Shown here piece after piece: positions 9,427 through 21,200 of a DNA stretch of 64,000 bases. The position numbers and the translations under genes are program-made. Within the stretch, counting starts at the first letter, position 1, and the number at the start of each line of letters is the position of its first letter. The stretch spans positions 1,989,001 through 2,053,000 of the forward strand of contig OX387205.1 of NCBI GenBank assembly GCA_947561715.1. The letters are read 5' to 3'. The stretch is from Ascidia mentula. Lineage: Eukaryota > Chordata > Ascidiacea > Phlebobranchia > Ascidiidae. The notes under the pieces are model-generated. The model had not been told where the DNA came from and searched no databases. It was given only the letters and a program-made list of their open reading frames with translations.

Positions 9427-12400
9427 ATGACAACGGTTTTTAGTCAGCATCGAAACACTGCGGGGTCCAACTCCTGGCGGGTTTTCAATTCAAATCAGTC
9501 GTTACCAGCTAAGTGGATTCAATCGCCCCAGGAACGGACTAAACGGGACGATGACGCCAAGGTAAGGTCGATTTTAACTTTATTAAATACTACTCGCTCC
9601 CTAAACCACTGTTGCCTATACCACGCCCCTAATTTGCTGTACATAAAGCACAGACAATCACAGAACATCTGTGCAAAGGTATGCAAGCTTCCACAACAGA
9701 ATGACCTTTAGGGGTCAAATATAAATGCAAAACAGGACGCACGTGCTTTTTCTGCCACACAAGGAAGCCCGCTTTCTTGATTGATCGCATGGCACCATCC
9801 TTCGTATGAACAACAGCAGTCGTTGCCGAGAAACCAATGCGCCAGGGCCAACATTGATTATCGGAGCAAGCTAACCTTAACCTGGCCTGATATTGCTGGT
9901 TAATAGTTTCTATGATTAAATAACCGTGAAGACGCCTTGTTGATTACAAACGTATTATTATTTAATCCTTAAAAAGAAAGCTATGTTCTTAATGCATATC
10001 CTATCTTGCCAAATCTACCTGCAGTAGTTATAACTGTACGCTGTCTGACAGACAGGTGCCTCGTAATAATGAGACTCTATTGCGTCACAATGTGAGTAGA
10101 GAAAGGCGTTGTGAACCGAACGGCTGATTTTCACGTGGTTAGGAAATGGCCGGGTCGGTAAACAAAGTATGACTATCAGACCGTGACATGTTGGGCGGTG
10201 ACGCACGCTATTGGTCGAGACTATTTACGCACCGCTGCACACAGCCGCACAGCAAACAAAGACAGAGATTACCTTCGGACCTGCCAAAAAAAGCGCGATA
10301 ATCCAGCTGAAGGTGATGTTAATGCACTCCGCGTACAAATTTGTACAGCAGATTCAGCCTAAACTAGTTGCCCGTAAAGACAATCTTTCATTAAGTCCAC
10401 TGCCCAATTGTCACCAACAACGATTTGCTAGAAAACACCACAAACGTCTTCAGAATTGGAGAGGAATACTATAATGTCACTATTGCCAGCTTCATAGTTC
10501 CTTAAGAACGCAGTGTTATTTTCACCTCGGTTGGTTTCCGGCGGATTATACCAAGTTTGGTAGCCAATGGTTAATGTTAGCTGTATTGCTTGGCTATTTA
10601 GCTTACGTAATTGTTGTAAGTCACACCATAGCTGCACTCACTATAAAAAATATCCCAAGTTCATCAAAAACCTTGTTTACAGAAAATAAATCAAGCTTGC
10701 AAACAGAACAAGTAGCTTTTGGCTACTTTTGAACCGAAACATCAAGCAGATTTTCTGTTAATAAACTTTCACTGCATCACAAACCTAACATGAACATTGA
10801 ACAGCGATTTTCATAATAAGTGGTCACATTCTTCCACGTTGTTATGCTTATCTTACGTCATAGTAACAAACAAAGGCCCTGTCGTGTGACCGGGAAGTTT
10901 TTGTTATTGTTCAGTGCTGTTTTTTTCAAACTTGTTGCGACCACCACGCCTTTTGGCAACTGAAAGCAACATTTCCCTCGAATTTATTAGCTCCGTTATG
11001 ACGTACGTGATACTTGAATGATCACTCTGGGATGAATCAGCAATTTGAAGTGCAAGTTTTACCAGGAAACCAAAATTTGCCACTCTCTCTTGTCACGTCC
11101 TTAATAAACGATTCTCCCTATAAGTTAGGCTTTTGTGAGCTACCGCGTTTCGCTGTTATTTTTCTGCGTGGTCTATCGTAGCATACAATGGTATAAATGC
11201 AACAGTGAAGTGATGATGTTATTGGTGTCTTTTTGCTAAGTTGATACAAGTAAGCCCCGAGTTTTATGCAAAGCAAGACAAGAGGATGTAAGCCCCGAGT
11301 TCCCGGAAATTCATGAAAATGCTTTAACACGAGCCATTTAACTGGTGTTTCGACAAATACTGATCAATTGCAGTTTTGAACATGAGGTCAAAACCAATGA
11401 AATGAGCTCATAGTTTCTAAAATTAACAGTAGGTTAACACAGGGTTCTTAAACTTTTGTTCTTCCGCGAAACCATTTAAAAAAAGATATTTCCATGCAAC
11501 CCGTTGATGGTAGAGCCTGCACGTTAATGATAACAAACTAAAAAACGCGCCAAAGTCACATTTGGCGACTTGAAATAGAATCACGACCCGTGGTTTGAAA
11601 AGTCTTAGTTAACAGACTCGCGCGCGTTCGTTTCACTCTTTTCTATGTTTAGATTCTCGACTTCAGGCGCTTGGAGGAAGATATTGTGCGAAACGTTTTG
11701 GGTGAAGACGAGGGCGACACGGGTCGTTGTGACAACACCCTAATTAGTTTTCCGTCTTTCAACTACGTTCCTTTGCCGATACCGGACGGCTTGATCAAGT
11801 AGGTGCTAGTTTGTGCGTGTACATATACTGTGTAGACCACCCTATCACACTATCGGATTATGCAACCATACCGGATTATGCAACCATATAGGATTATGCA
11901 ACCATACAGGATTATGCAACCATGATCTTCCAGAATAATAAGCGAGCGGTTTTCAAGAGACATTTTGGGCAACAGGCAACACTGTGTTTAGCATAATTTA
12001 GCATACTTGAACCAAACTCAAATCCTGGAGCGACTTGTTAACACACAAAGTTTAGTGATTCAATCAGTCTTCTGGTCATACCGCCTCTGCTGTATAGACG
12101 GTATCACTACATACGCATTTAACCCAAGCAAAAGCGTCACGGATTGCGACAGCAAAGCGTCACAGATATGTTGGCAGTAAAACGTAAGCGAACTAAAGCA
12201 AGCGCAACTATTGTCATGTTGTTACGCCAACACAAAACAGCAACGTGTATTGCAATATTGAAACCTTAATCTACACAACAGTGCGTTGGCGTTGTTGCAT
12301 TGTAACAAGCTGCAACATTCGGTACATGACGCTAGCCTGGTAATTTGCATTCAACTGCAACATGTTCAACCGCTAAAAACCTTTACACTATTCAAGTTAT

Positions 12401-13935
12401 TACATTTGAGTCAGTACGCCTAATCGCCAATACAGGAAGCAGGTTCCAGCTGCATAGTGCCACAACAACCTTGAAATGATCCCACAATCGACCCTGTTAC
12501 ATCATAAACATCTGCTGTAGGTTTTGAGATTTGTCAAGATGTTGACGACCAGATGCAAATACAAATTTGCGTACCGACTAATAAACAATATTCTATTGCG
12601 TGCTGACAACATGGCCTTATTGACTAGTACATACCAATACATTGCACTGATATTTTTACAGAGGTAAATTTCACCAAAAACAACATCTACCAGACTTTAA
12701 CCTACATACCAACTGTATTACTTAAATATATACTTGGGTTTGTAACTCCACTAGCTGCAAACAATCTCCTGCCCTTTCTCGCTGTCTCTCAGGGGAAATG
12801 TCCTCCAAAACCCGTCTCTTGCATTGGCGCAAGAGTTTAAACCTGTTGACAAGAAGGTTCAAATGGCTTGGTTGCACCATTGCCATATACGCCCAACTGC
12901 CTCCAACCTATCGATCAAGTGTTACGTACGACACTGCGCGGTCATGGCCTGGAGTCACCTAGCCTGGAACAGCGAACCAGCAGCGCGATCAAATGCCACT
13001 AAATTGCCTTTAGGCCTTCCCGGCCTATTTTGCTAAACCTTTTTCCCCGAATTTTCGCAACCACTTAACCGTGTCAGTGACCTTTTTCCCCAGATCCAAT
13101 CCTATACTTAAGCTTCGGCCGGGTGAATCGGCTTCAACTTTCCACCAATCAGAGCACGCGAGGAGGGTGACGCCTACAGCTGAGCACCCATCATCTACGT
13201 CATTTCCGTTTTACCAGGGTACGTCAGCATTTATATGGTCACACGACGTTGGCACATGTTGTGGTACGAGTTGGTGCAGAACTGGCGGTGAACAAACAAG
13301 CGAATGTGGTAATCTTGTAATTTGCATTGCGTGAATGCACTTTTACAAGTTACATACAAAGGCCGCGGCACTGAACAATTAAAAGAAAACCATTGGGTAA
13401 ACATTGCCGCGCGATTACTAACAATGGTCAGAACCTACAGATTGTGGAGGTTAAAATGTATGCAAGGTTTAGACAACGTGACCATAAATTTGAAACAATG
13501 TTATGTTAATTACCAGGAGGACAGAGGAGCTGTCCCTACCCCCAACAACAACCGAGTCGCCAAGTTGTGGCCACGCAACGTCGCTACACCCAAATAGGAA
13601 AAGCGTGCAATTTGCCGCGTATTCCAGAATGTAACGTCATAACGCAACAGCTGTTCGATTGTGACCGAACAAAGCTGGGGTACTTTGGACTGGGGTACCA
13701 GGCCCCAACGTTCCAAGGGAAACACCCCGTACCCCAAGTTGTTCCTCAACGTCAAAGCGATTCGATGCAATTGTTAGGGGAGCGGCAGCCACATGTCACG
13801 TCCGGGAACGACATCATCATGGCGTTACAAAGTGGTGACGTCATACCGGTGACGTCACACGCCGTCACAGGGTCGCGAAACGAACACGGCAAGACATTTG
13901 CGGAGATCGTGGCCTCAACAAACCCGGTATTTTAA
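9427..13935 (+). CDS. unrecognised four-exon protein-coding gene (274 aa)
   Basis: I reconstruct exons 9427-9561, 11653-11798, 13094-13218 and 13517-13935. Each boundary has GT/AG (donors GTAAGG, GTAGGT, GTACGT; acceptors TTTAG, CCCAG, TACCAG) and the phases (0, 2, 1) close exactly, which is strong support without homology. Exon 1 encodes a polar N-terminus (starts MTTVFSQHRN). Exon 2 has an acidic helix (LEEDIVRNVLGEDEGD) then an aromatic/proline stretch (FNYVPLPIPDG). Exon 3 is Ser/Thr/His-rich. Exon 4 is Gln/Pro-rich with GYFGLGYQAP and ends NPVF. I see no signal peptide, membrane helix or catalytic motif. The sequence is CpG-rich for this window. I do not recognise the family; it may be lineage-specific. 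Additional 5' exons cannot be excluded. Confidence 0.75.
11854..11925. repeat. 18-bp tandem repeat, four copies
   Basis: Four consecutive 18-bp units (consensus GGATTATGCAACCATA plus two bases) lie just after exon 2 of the unknown gene, in its intron 2. Units differ by one to three bases. Confidence 0.9.
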
Positions 13936-14630
13936 CGGTACGAGTATTAGGAATTGACGGGTGTTAACAGTAAGTGATATTATGTGTGTTTTGCGGTGAT
14001 TCCTATTCGTCTGTAACTGTCAACTTGTTGATTTCTATTGTTTCGGTGCAATGAGCGTTAACTTTTTTATTTAAAATAAAAAAACACCAATCGTCAAATG
14101 TGTCGGGCTTGATTGAACTGTTAGAAACAATTACGTGAAAGAAGTGCAATTATATTGTCTGCTTATTTTCGTCATTTAACATTTGGCAAGTGGTGTTGGT
14201 AGCAACCATTGAATGTCCTTTGTCGACTTGCTGTGAGCTATGGGGACTAACGACAACAGTTTCGTGAAAGCGATTCCTAATATAGACTGACATTTCCACA
14301 GTTCCAATCTTCAGGACGAAAATACTTTGCGTTTGCTTATTTCCAGTTACTTCGCACTGTCACATCACTTCCGCGTTTGAAATAAAAATATTTAGACAAA
14401 AAAAGAAATGGAACTATATGACGCTGACAATAAAAAAGACTAAACAACATGACAATTACAGAGGACTGTTTAAGCCGCTTTCTGAACGTAAATACCTTCG
14501 CTTTGTTTTGAGACGCACCTATACATTTCTGTACACGATTCACTGCTGTAGCTATATGTTCGCTGAGGGACTGTCTATTTATATTAAACGATCAGCTGCT
14601 TCAATCTGCTTAATCATTTCGCGTACGGGT

Positions 14631-14655
14631 GCCGCCCACACTTTTGACCAATCAG
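14631..14655. promoter_or_regulatory. GC-box plus CCAAT-box module
   Basis: GCCGCCCAC is followed eight bases later by CCAATCAG (14648-14655). This matches the classical NF-Y site CCAATCA next to an Sp/KLF-type GC box. The arrangement is nearly the same as at 16334-16359. No start site can be assigned. Confidence 0.35.
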
Positions 14656-16333
14656 CGTCGAGATATACCCACGTATTATCGCGCTGTTAGAAGTCACGCC
14701 CCCAAAACTCGACGTAGGTTCTTTTTTGGGATCAAAACAGAAGGAAATAAGTAGTGGGAAATGCATACAAGCAGGGCGGTAACGTCATATCGGATTAAAT
14801 ATATGCCGTGACGAAAAAAGTTCATCTTGTTCCAGAAGAAGAAGCAAGCTGTAGTTTCGTGTTTAAATTTCGTCACAACATTTTGACACATTGTCGCCAA
14901 AAATTGACTTGTTTTTTCTTGTGTCACAATCTGGACTTTGTACTTGGTTTTATCACACACAAATAATTGGCGTCTGTTTTCATAAATCCACTCATTGGCC
15001 AAAACAGTGCAATAAATCAAAATAGCATTTCCTATAAAACACTTAAACTCACACTTTTACAGTCTGTTACAATTTCGCTGTAAAGCGTTCCAGCATAGAC
15101 GAACTAGAATAACCCTGACCACCCACAGTGGCTCAAGACTGATTGAAAATCGTTTCAATGTAACGTTAAGAATGGCCTCGGTCACAGGAGCAGCATTTAA
15201 GTTTGGTTCCCATAGTAACAAGACCATTGCGTTGATGATAATTTTGTAAATTAATGACACAGGTTAAGATTTTGAAGCAAAGAGATTTGTCATCTTGTAG
15301 GATTTCGGTCTTTGTATGACGCCACCACTAAATTCGTCGAAACATAAGAACCACGTGTTTGTGAAACACCATCACCTCAGTCGAGGTCTCGTTTCAAAAT
15401 CGGTTTTACATGACAAGTTTGCGTCACACAGTTAAGGCTTTTGCGTCACGTTTCCATTACCTGGGTTAAACCCAACAAATACAATTTAAATTCATAAATT
15501 TGGTGCCAAGCTGTAGATTCAAATTACAAGATATGTAGAAAGTTTAAAAGTTTTTGCGCCATACATTTCCTCAAACTTCGATTTCATCATGGTTTTGAAT
15601 CATTTTTAAGCCAACAAGACAGTCTGAGATCCCTGAACTAAATCTAACAAACGAATGCTTTGCAGACTGTTTCTTAACCATTTTCGGTTACATTTAACCA
15701 CCTGCTTAATTTGCAACATTTCATTCCGCAAATGTTGTACACTGACAGTTGGTACGACATTTTCTTGAGCTAAAGACAAATTTAACAGCAACGACCTGAT
15801 TGCGAGATTTGTTTGACAATCCAGAAATTTAAACTATCATGTAGAATATTTAATATAACTACCGAACAATTGCGCAACACGAAGAAACAGCAAAAGAGCC
15901 ATTAATTTACCTTTGCTTCGTCTTCTACTTGGCTCAGAAATATCAGTGGAATGATGAAGCCAAAGCTACATGATGCTTTATAACTAATGCCCGTTTTGCA
16001 TACAGTTTTTCAATAGAAAAAACAACGGTGTAAAACAGGACGGGAAAAGTTACGCCGCGAAAACACCTGGTGTCATATTGTTCAACTTTCGTTTCGTCAA
16101 AACAGGGGAGTACCGTAACATTTTACACCCTGCAGAGGGGCTTTTGATCTATTGGCAATATACATGTTATGATCAAGAATCATCTGCTCGAGAATGTGGA
16201 AAGGAAAGTTTACAAGCAGGTCACAAGGTCATTGTTGCAAAACGCCACGTAACAGAGAAATCGGCAAAAATAAGCTGATCGTGCATATTTTGCAACAACT
16301 GCATTGCGAAATCCTGAATCGGCGAACAAAGAG

Positions 16334-16359
16334 GCCCGCCCACAAAGTCGACCAATCAG
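16334..16359. promoter_or_regulatory. GC-box plus CCAAT-box module
   Basis: GCCCGCCCAC followed by CCAATCAG (16352-16359). Alignment with 14631-14655 shows the same order and nearly the same spacing, so this is either a repeated promoter module or a degenerate dispersed repeat. Confidence 0.35.
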
Positions 16360-16744
16360 CGACGACCAACGCCTCTCACGTGACAATAGCCCGACGCCGG
16401 TCCCACAAACAACTTGTTCGGCGGAGTTGCGGTTTTATGACGCTTATCTTGTTGAATTACAGGTTTTTCCAGGCGCGAGCAAATCAGGTGGCCAAGGTGT
16501 TACGCAATACACATTATCAATGAGTTTCCAAACTGTTTTGAAACAATGGAACAGAAAGTGCACAAGTCATTTCTCACAGCAATCCAGAAATCAGTCCAAC
16601 ACCACAAACAAAATATTACATTACCAAAGTTCATCAAGATATGTGCAACTGAAATGACGCGGGTGGTTCATGACAACAATGTGATTAATACCATTTCGAA
16701 TAAAGCTTTACTTGAAAAAAGAACACCACAGCTAACGTCACTGA

Positions 16745-16783
16745 GGGCCGCGCCCATGGAAGCCGACACAGCGGACCAATCAG
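16745..16783. promoter_or_regulatory. GC-box plus CCAAT-box, with nearby TATA-like sequence
   Basis: A GGGCCGCGCCC box precedes CCAATCAG (16776-16783), and an AT-rich TTTATATTT lies about 20 bp further on (near 16803-16811). This resembles a plus-oriented core promoter, but no downstream gene is supported. Confidence 0.3.
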
Positions 16784-18189
16784 AGCGCTCCATTCTTGCG
16801 CAATTTATATTTCGCATGGATCAAGTAACATAACAGAAGCGTTGCCTACGTGCTACTGTGAGCAATCCGCAGGCTATTCCCGCATTTGGGCTTAAGTTGG
16901 GTCACTGGGGTCTTTGTAATCGTTTGAAACAATAAGTTTGTGATGGTGGTTTTGTTTGTTCCAGGTATCCAAACACAAAAGACTACGCATAAAACATCTA
17001 AAGTTTCCAATTTCGTACGAAATTGATTTTCAGTTCATGACGAATATTTGCAATACAACACTTACTATACAACAATACTTAAAAAAACAATGACTTACCT
17101 ACTTTCTTTCATGTTACGTCAGTAAAACATTTAATTTAGTAAGCTAAGAAGAAGGAAATTCTGCAACAAAGCAACAGTATTCATGACACTACAAGTACAA
17201 ACCAACAAAAAAAAATATTTTCTGCAGTTACCAACCTTTCAGATACGGTTTCAAATTCCTAACCTTTGCCACTAGCCTTGCGAAATTGCCTTCAGAAGAA
17301 AAGCTTTATTTCAGCAAAGCAAACAGATGCTTCCCAGTTTGTCAGCTGAGCTGAGCAGGATAAGACGCGTGACGTCATAATACCGACGAGAGACCCAACG
17401 TTCAAATGAAAAAAAGCGCGTTGTGCAGTGACGCGTGAAAAGTGCTGTATCACGATAATCGAGGCCAACTTCCTGTAAGGTGAAATGGGTTTAGCTATTT
17501 TGTTTTGGCTCAAACAGGGCAGTAAATGCATCGAATAAATTGTTTGAAACAAAACAACTCACGAAACCATCCCCATCGCCGAATTTACGGCAATTAACAA
17601 AAAGGATTATGATGGCCAGCCAGCCAATTTTACCCAGGTTAAAAAAGGCGTTATTTCATTTAACAAAAGGTCATTGGCATTTGTACCACTGCTAAATTCA
17701 AACAAGGTTTTTTTTCAAACATCCAGCACATGAGCAAACGTCACGCTTGTTTCCATTTCCGCTGACTGTTTTACACGATTTTTGAGCGGACAAGAGGTTC
17801 CAGTTGCATTTCTATTAATATCTCTCTGTTTCTCGGCAAGACTACTTTCCCAAACGTACAAGATTCATACAAAATGTATTGAGAAGTAAAATGCCTAATA
17901 CAACGAATTCATATTTGCCTACCGAATTCAACGAATGTTTTGCAAACAAGAACATTTTACATGGCAAACTGGGCACTAGCCGAACGTTCATAAACACAAC
18001 CGTTCATAATCCAATTATACATCAATATCCAGTGCAATCTTGTCAATAAAAAGAGCGATCAGGCAGTAGTATAGCCGTCCTCAGAAAAAATCTAGCAGGG
18101 AAACACTATTTTTTTTTGTTTTCCAAGAGAAGCGGGGGGAAATACCCAACCTTGCCCCCTTCTGTGGACGCCCATTGGCAGTAGTAAAT

Positions 18190-18195
18190 TTTATT
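18190..18195 (-). terminator. TOP2 polyA signal
   Basis: AATAAA on the minus strand (TTTATT on plus) lies 11 nt past the TOP2 stop codon. Confidence 0.6.
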
Positions 18196-18206
18196 GCGAC
18201 ATTGTC

Positions 18207-21200
18207 TCAAAAATCGCTGTCACTATCATCTTGCTCGCTTTCGGAGAAGGTGTATTTGGCCTGCTTACGTTGTCGTCCAGACACGGTTCGTGGCTTCACA
18301 TCCACTTCACTCGCGGAATCTGATCCTCCTCCAAAATCACTGATGTCAGATTCCTCCTTGTCATCATCTGACCAAGGGCTCTTCTTTGGTTTCTTGCTTC
18401 TTGGCTTTGAAATAAAAGGGGAAAAGTTTTTTCTATCAAGTTTTTTTTCCATGACTTTCAGTAACATGTAATGAGGCTGGTGTTTTAAACAGGTTTCGAC
18501 GAATTTCTTTTAAGTTTGTCTGTACAGAAAAGCCAAAGCTAATGTGCTACTCATGTTGAAGCAGACGTTTAAAACACTACTGGGTTCATCATCAGTGCAA
18601 AGAGAAGACTGCATTGAAGCATGCAACAGAATCTGCTTCAACATGATTAGCATACTAGCTTTTGCTTTTCCATTTTTTGATAAGTTCCGAATTTTTTGCA
18701 CCTGTCTATTAAACTTCTTTTAAAACTGAACAATAACCAAATTTTCAACTACCAAACAAGCAGCAATAAACAAAAAAAAATTGGGACAAGATTAAGCCCT
18801 TGTCGTACCTTTGATGCTGGTTTTGCAGGAACTTTCTTTGCTGTGGTTTGCTTTTTGGGAGCAGCAGACACCTTGGCAACTTCTGTGAACACAAAAGAAC
18901 AAGTTCAAAAGCAATGCAACACATCATGAAACTACAAAATTTACTTTTTGGTCTCGATGCACCATCACTGTCGCTCGTTTTGTTGCTCGTTAACTTTCTC
19001 CTCTTGATGGGTGCCTTTGATTTTGCATCCTTTGGAACAAAATCATCAACAATTAACGTTTGTAAAGGCAATAGCAGGAATATTGTTTTTTTAGTGATCT
19101 GCAATACTGATGTTTTACAAAACTACCAGATATGAGATGAAAAGCATTGAAATAATCGAAAAAAATACTTTTTCTGATTTTTTGATTCCCATTTTTGCGT
19201 CCCAGTCATGTTTGTCATCCATGGACTCAATCACAACATCCGATTCAGTTCTGGCAAAGAAACCACTTACAAATAAGTTGTTGGGCACAAAACTACATAT
19301 TAGGAAATCAACCTATTCCAGTAAAACTTCTTTTGCATGACGCAGGTGGAACTTCACAGTCAATTCAAAAATCTCCAAAATTTTAAAATTAAATTTTACA
19401 AAAAACATATAATATTCAGGATTTAACAATTTTATAAATCAATATTTTAAATGCACACTGGATTCCACAATCCACACAAATAAAAGACCAAATTTACCCG
19501 GTTGAAGTTTGACTCTTTGCCTTGAACAAGTCGTCGTTAGTGTCCTCATCGGAGTCTAGGGAAACGGGCTTCTCTGAATAACAAGATGTCATAAAGCACA
19601 TGGAACATACAAATATATATTGAACACTGACACTTTAATTCAGTGGTTCTTCAAACCAGGGTTGCAATGCTCTTAAGGTGGTATGTGAATAAATTTGTGA
19701 AGGTTAGCCTTCTGTGACTAAAAATTGTAAACATATATAAACATTGTGCTGATGCATTTATAATGGGTGCGCTGCACACAAAAAAGTTTAAGAACCACCA
19801 TTTTTTTTGTTAATACCATTGAGTCACATGCATATGGTTTTATCAGTTACACATGTATTTCTTTTTAAGATTTTTGTAAAATAAATTGCTTACTTTTAGG
19901 GATTGACTTGAAATCCATCCCAGATGAATCAGAGTCGCTATCCAAAGTAAGTTTCTGTGGTTTTTCTTTCGGTTTAAAACCAAGCTTGCTTTGCTTTGTA
20001 GCAGCCTTCTTCTCTTTTTCAGCTACAAACACGTTGAGCACATTAAACATTTAATACTCTCCATGGAAAGCCACAATAATCAAACAGCATTTGCAAGCTA
20101 ACTTCAGTGCAGGGCAATAACAACCACGGATTGGTCAGAAAATGTATTTATAAAATTTTAAAACATGAAGAACAATTTGACCGCTTCCTTTGCTACTATT
20201 GATCTCTTACATCATATGCGTTATTCACATGCAAGCTGAAAGCAACATTCACAAGTTGGCTACTATGCAGAGCAGTAAAAACCACATATTTATACAATTA
20301 CATGAAATAATTAAGCCTGCTTGGTTTGCGGCAATAGATCTTTCTAATCACACTTATATGTTTAAAAGGTTTTTACCTGATTTTTTAATTCTACTCAGCA
20401 GGGAGATTGGGGCGTCCATGTCCATCTCATTGATTTCAACAACATCTTAACAAACACATGGGCTGAAAAGCACCAAAAACTTGGTCGCAAGCATAAACAT
20501 CTTACATACCTGATTCCTTGTCTTCTTCTGCATTCTTAAAATACTCATCTAACTTCTTGACAGTTGGATCTTCTTTCTTTACCTAAAATGGAATACAAAG
20601 TGTAAGTGTTAATAAAAAAAGGCATTAAGTTTGCAGGCTTGGCAGCCCAGGCATTGCAGCCTAACTGGATCAGCCACTTTTTCCTGACAAGTCGGAGATT
20701 AAAAAAATCAAGCTCCCGGTGAGGTTTGAACTCACGACCCTGGGCTAACCAGGCCCAACGCTCTACCAACTAAGCTACAGGAGCTCAGTGGTTTCACGGG
20801 GTATATTGTGGCTAAGGTACATTGGTGCGCAAGCGCACAACTGGCCATGCAACTTTCACATATACGATCCTACCAATCATGCCTTTGCATGTAATATTAC
20901 TGTAAAACAAGGCATTAAGTGTTGTGGTACCTGTTAAAACAGACAGCCGGAGTAATTTCAGAAATTCATTATTATCGAGCACCCCAAGGGTATGCGAATA
21001 TGCATTTCCATGATTCTTATATGTCACATTAGTGCACTGTCTACAGCTCAATGATCATTATTGGCTCATTTTGTGGTTAATTACTATTTAATCTATATGC
21101 AGTGATTCTGAACAATTCATTAAGATAGACTTTTTTATGGGAATGTTTTGGGGGTTGTTTACAGTGTAATGTGTGTGTTAGAATTTAATATTGTTGGAAA

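Larger units (their letters stand above)
13936..18189. other. gene-poor interval between the unknown gene and the TOP2 3' end
   Basis: Candidate polyA hexamers for the unknown gene lie near 14083-14090. The rest has only short open frames on both strands without convincing splice pairs. Three GC-box/CCAAT modules (see separate entries) and one TGACGTCA (17370-17377) suggest that promoter-like DNA is present. The + frame at 16304-16657 is the longest, but I cannot support it as a gene. Confidence 0.45.

Noticed and set aside
11440..11605. Possible hAT-like element starting CAGGGTTCTTAAAC
   Set aside because: Similar octamers (GGTTAACA and AGTTAACA) flank it, but the right end does not mirror the left, so the boundaries are not convincing.
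16304..16657. Overlapping plus frames near 16.2-16.8 kb
   Set aside because: Several frames are open together, which suggests composition rather than coding, and no splice partners or motifs were found.
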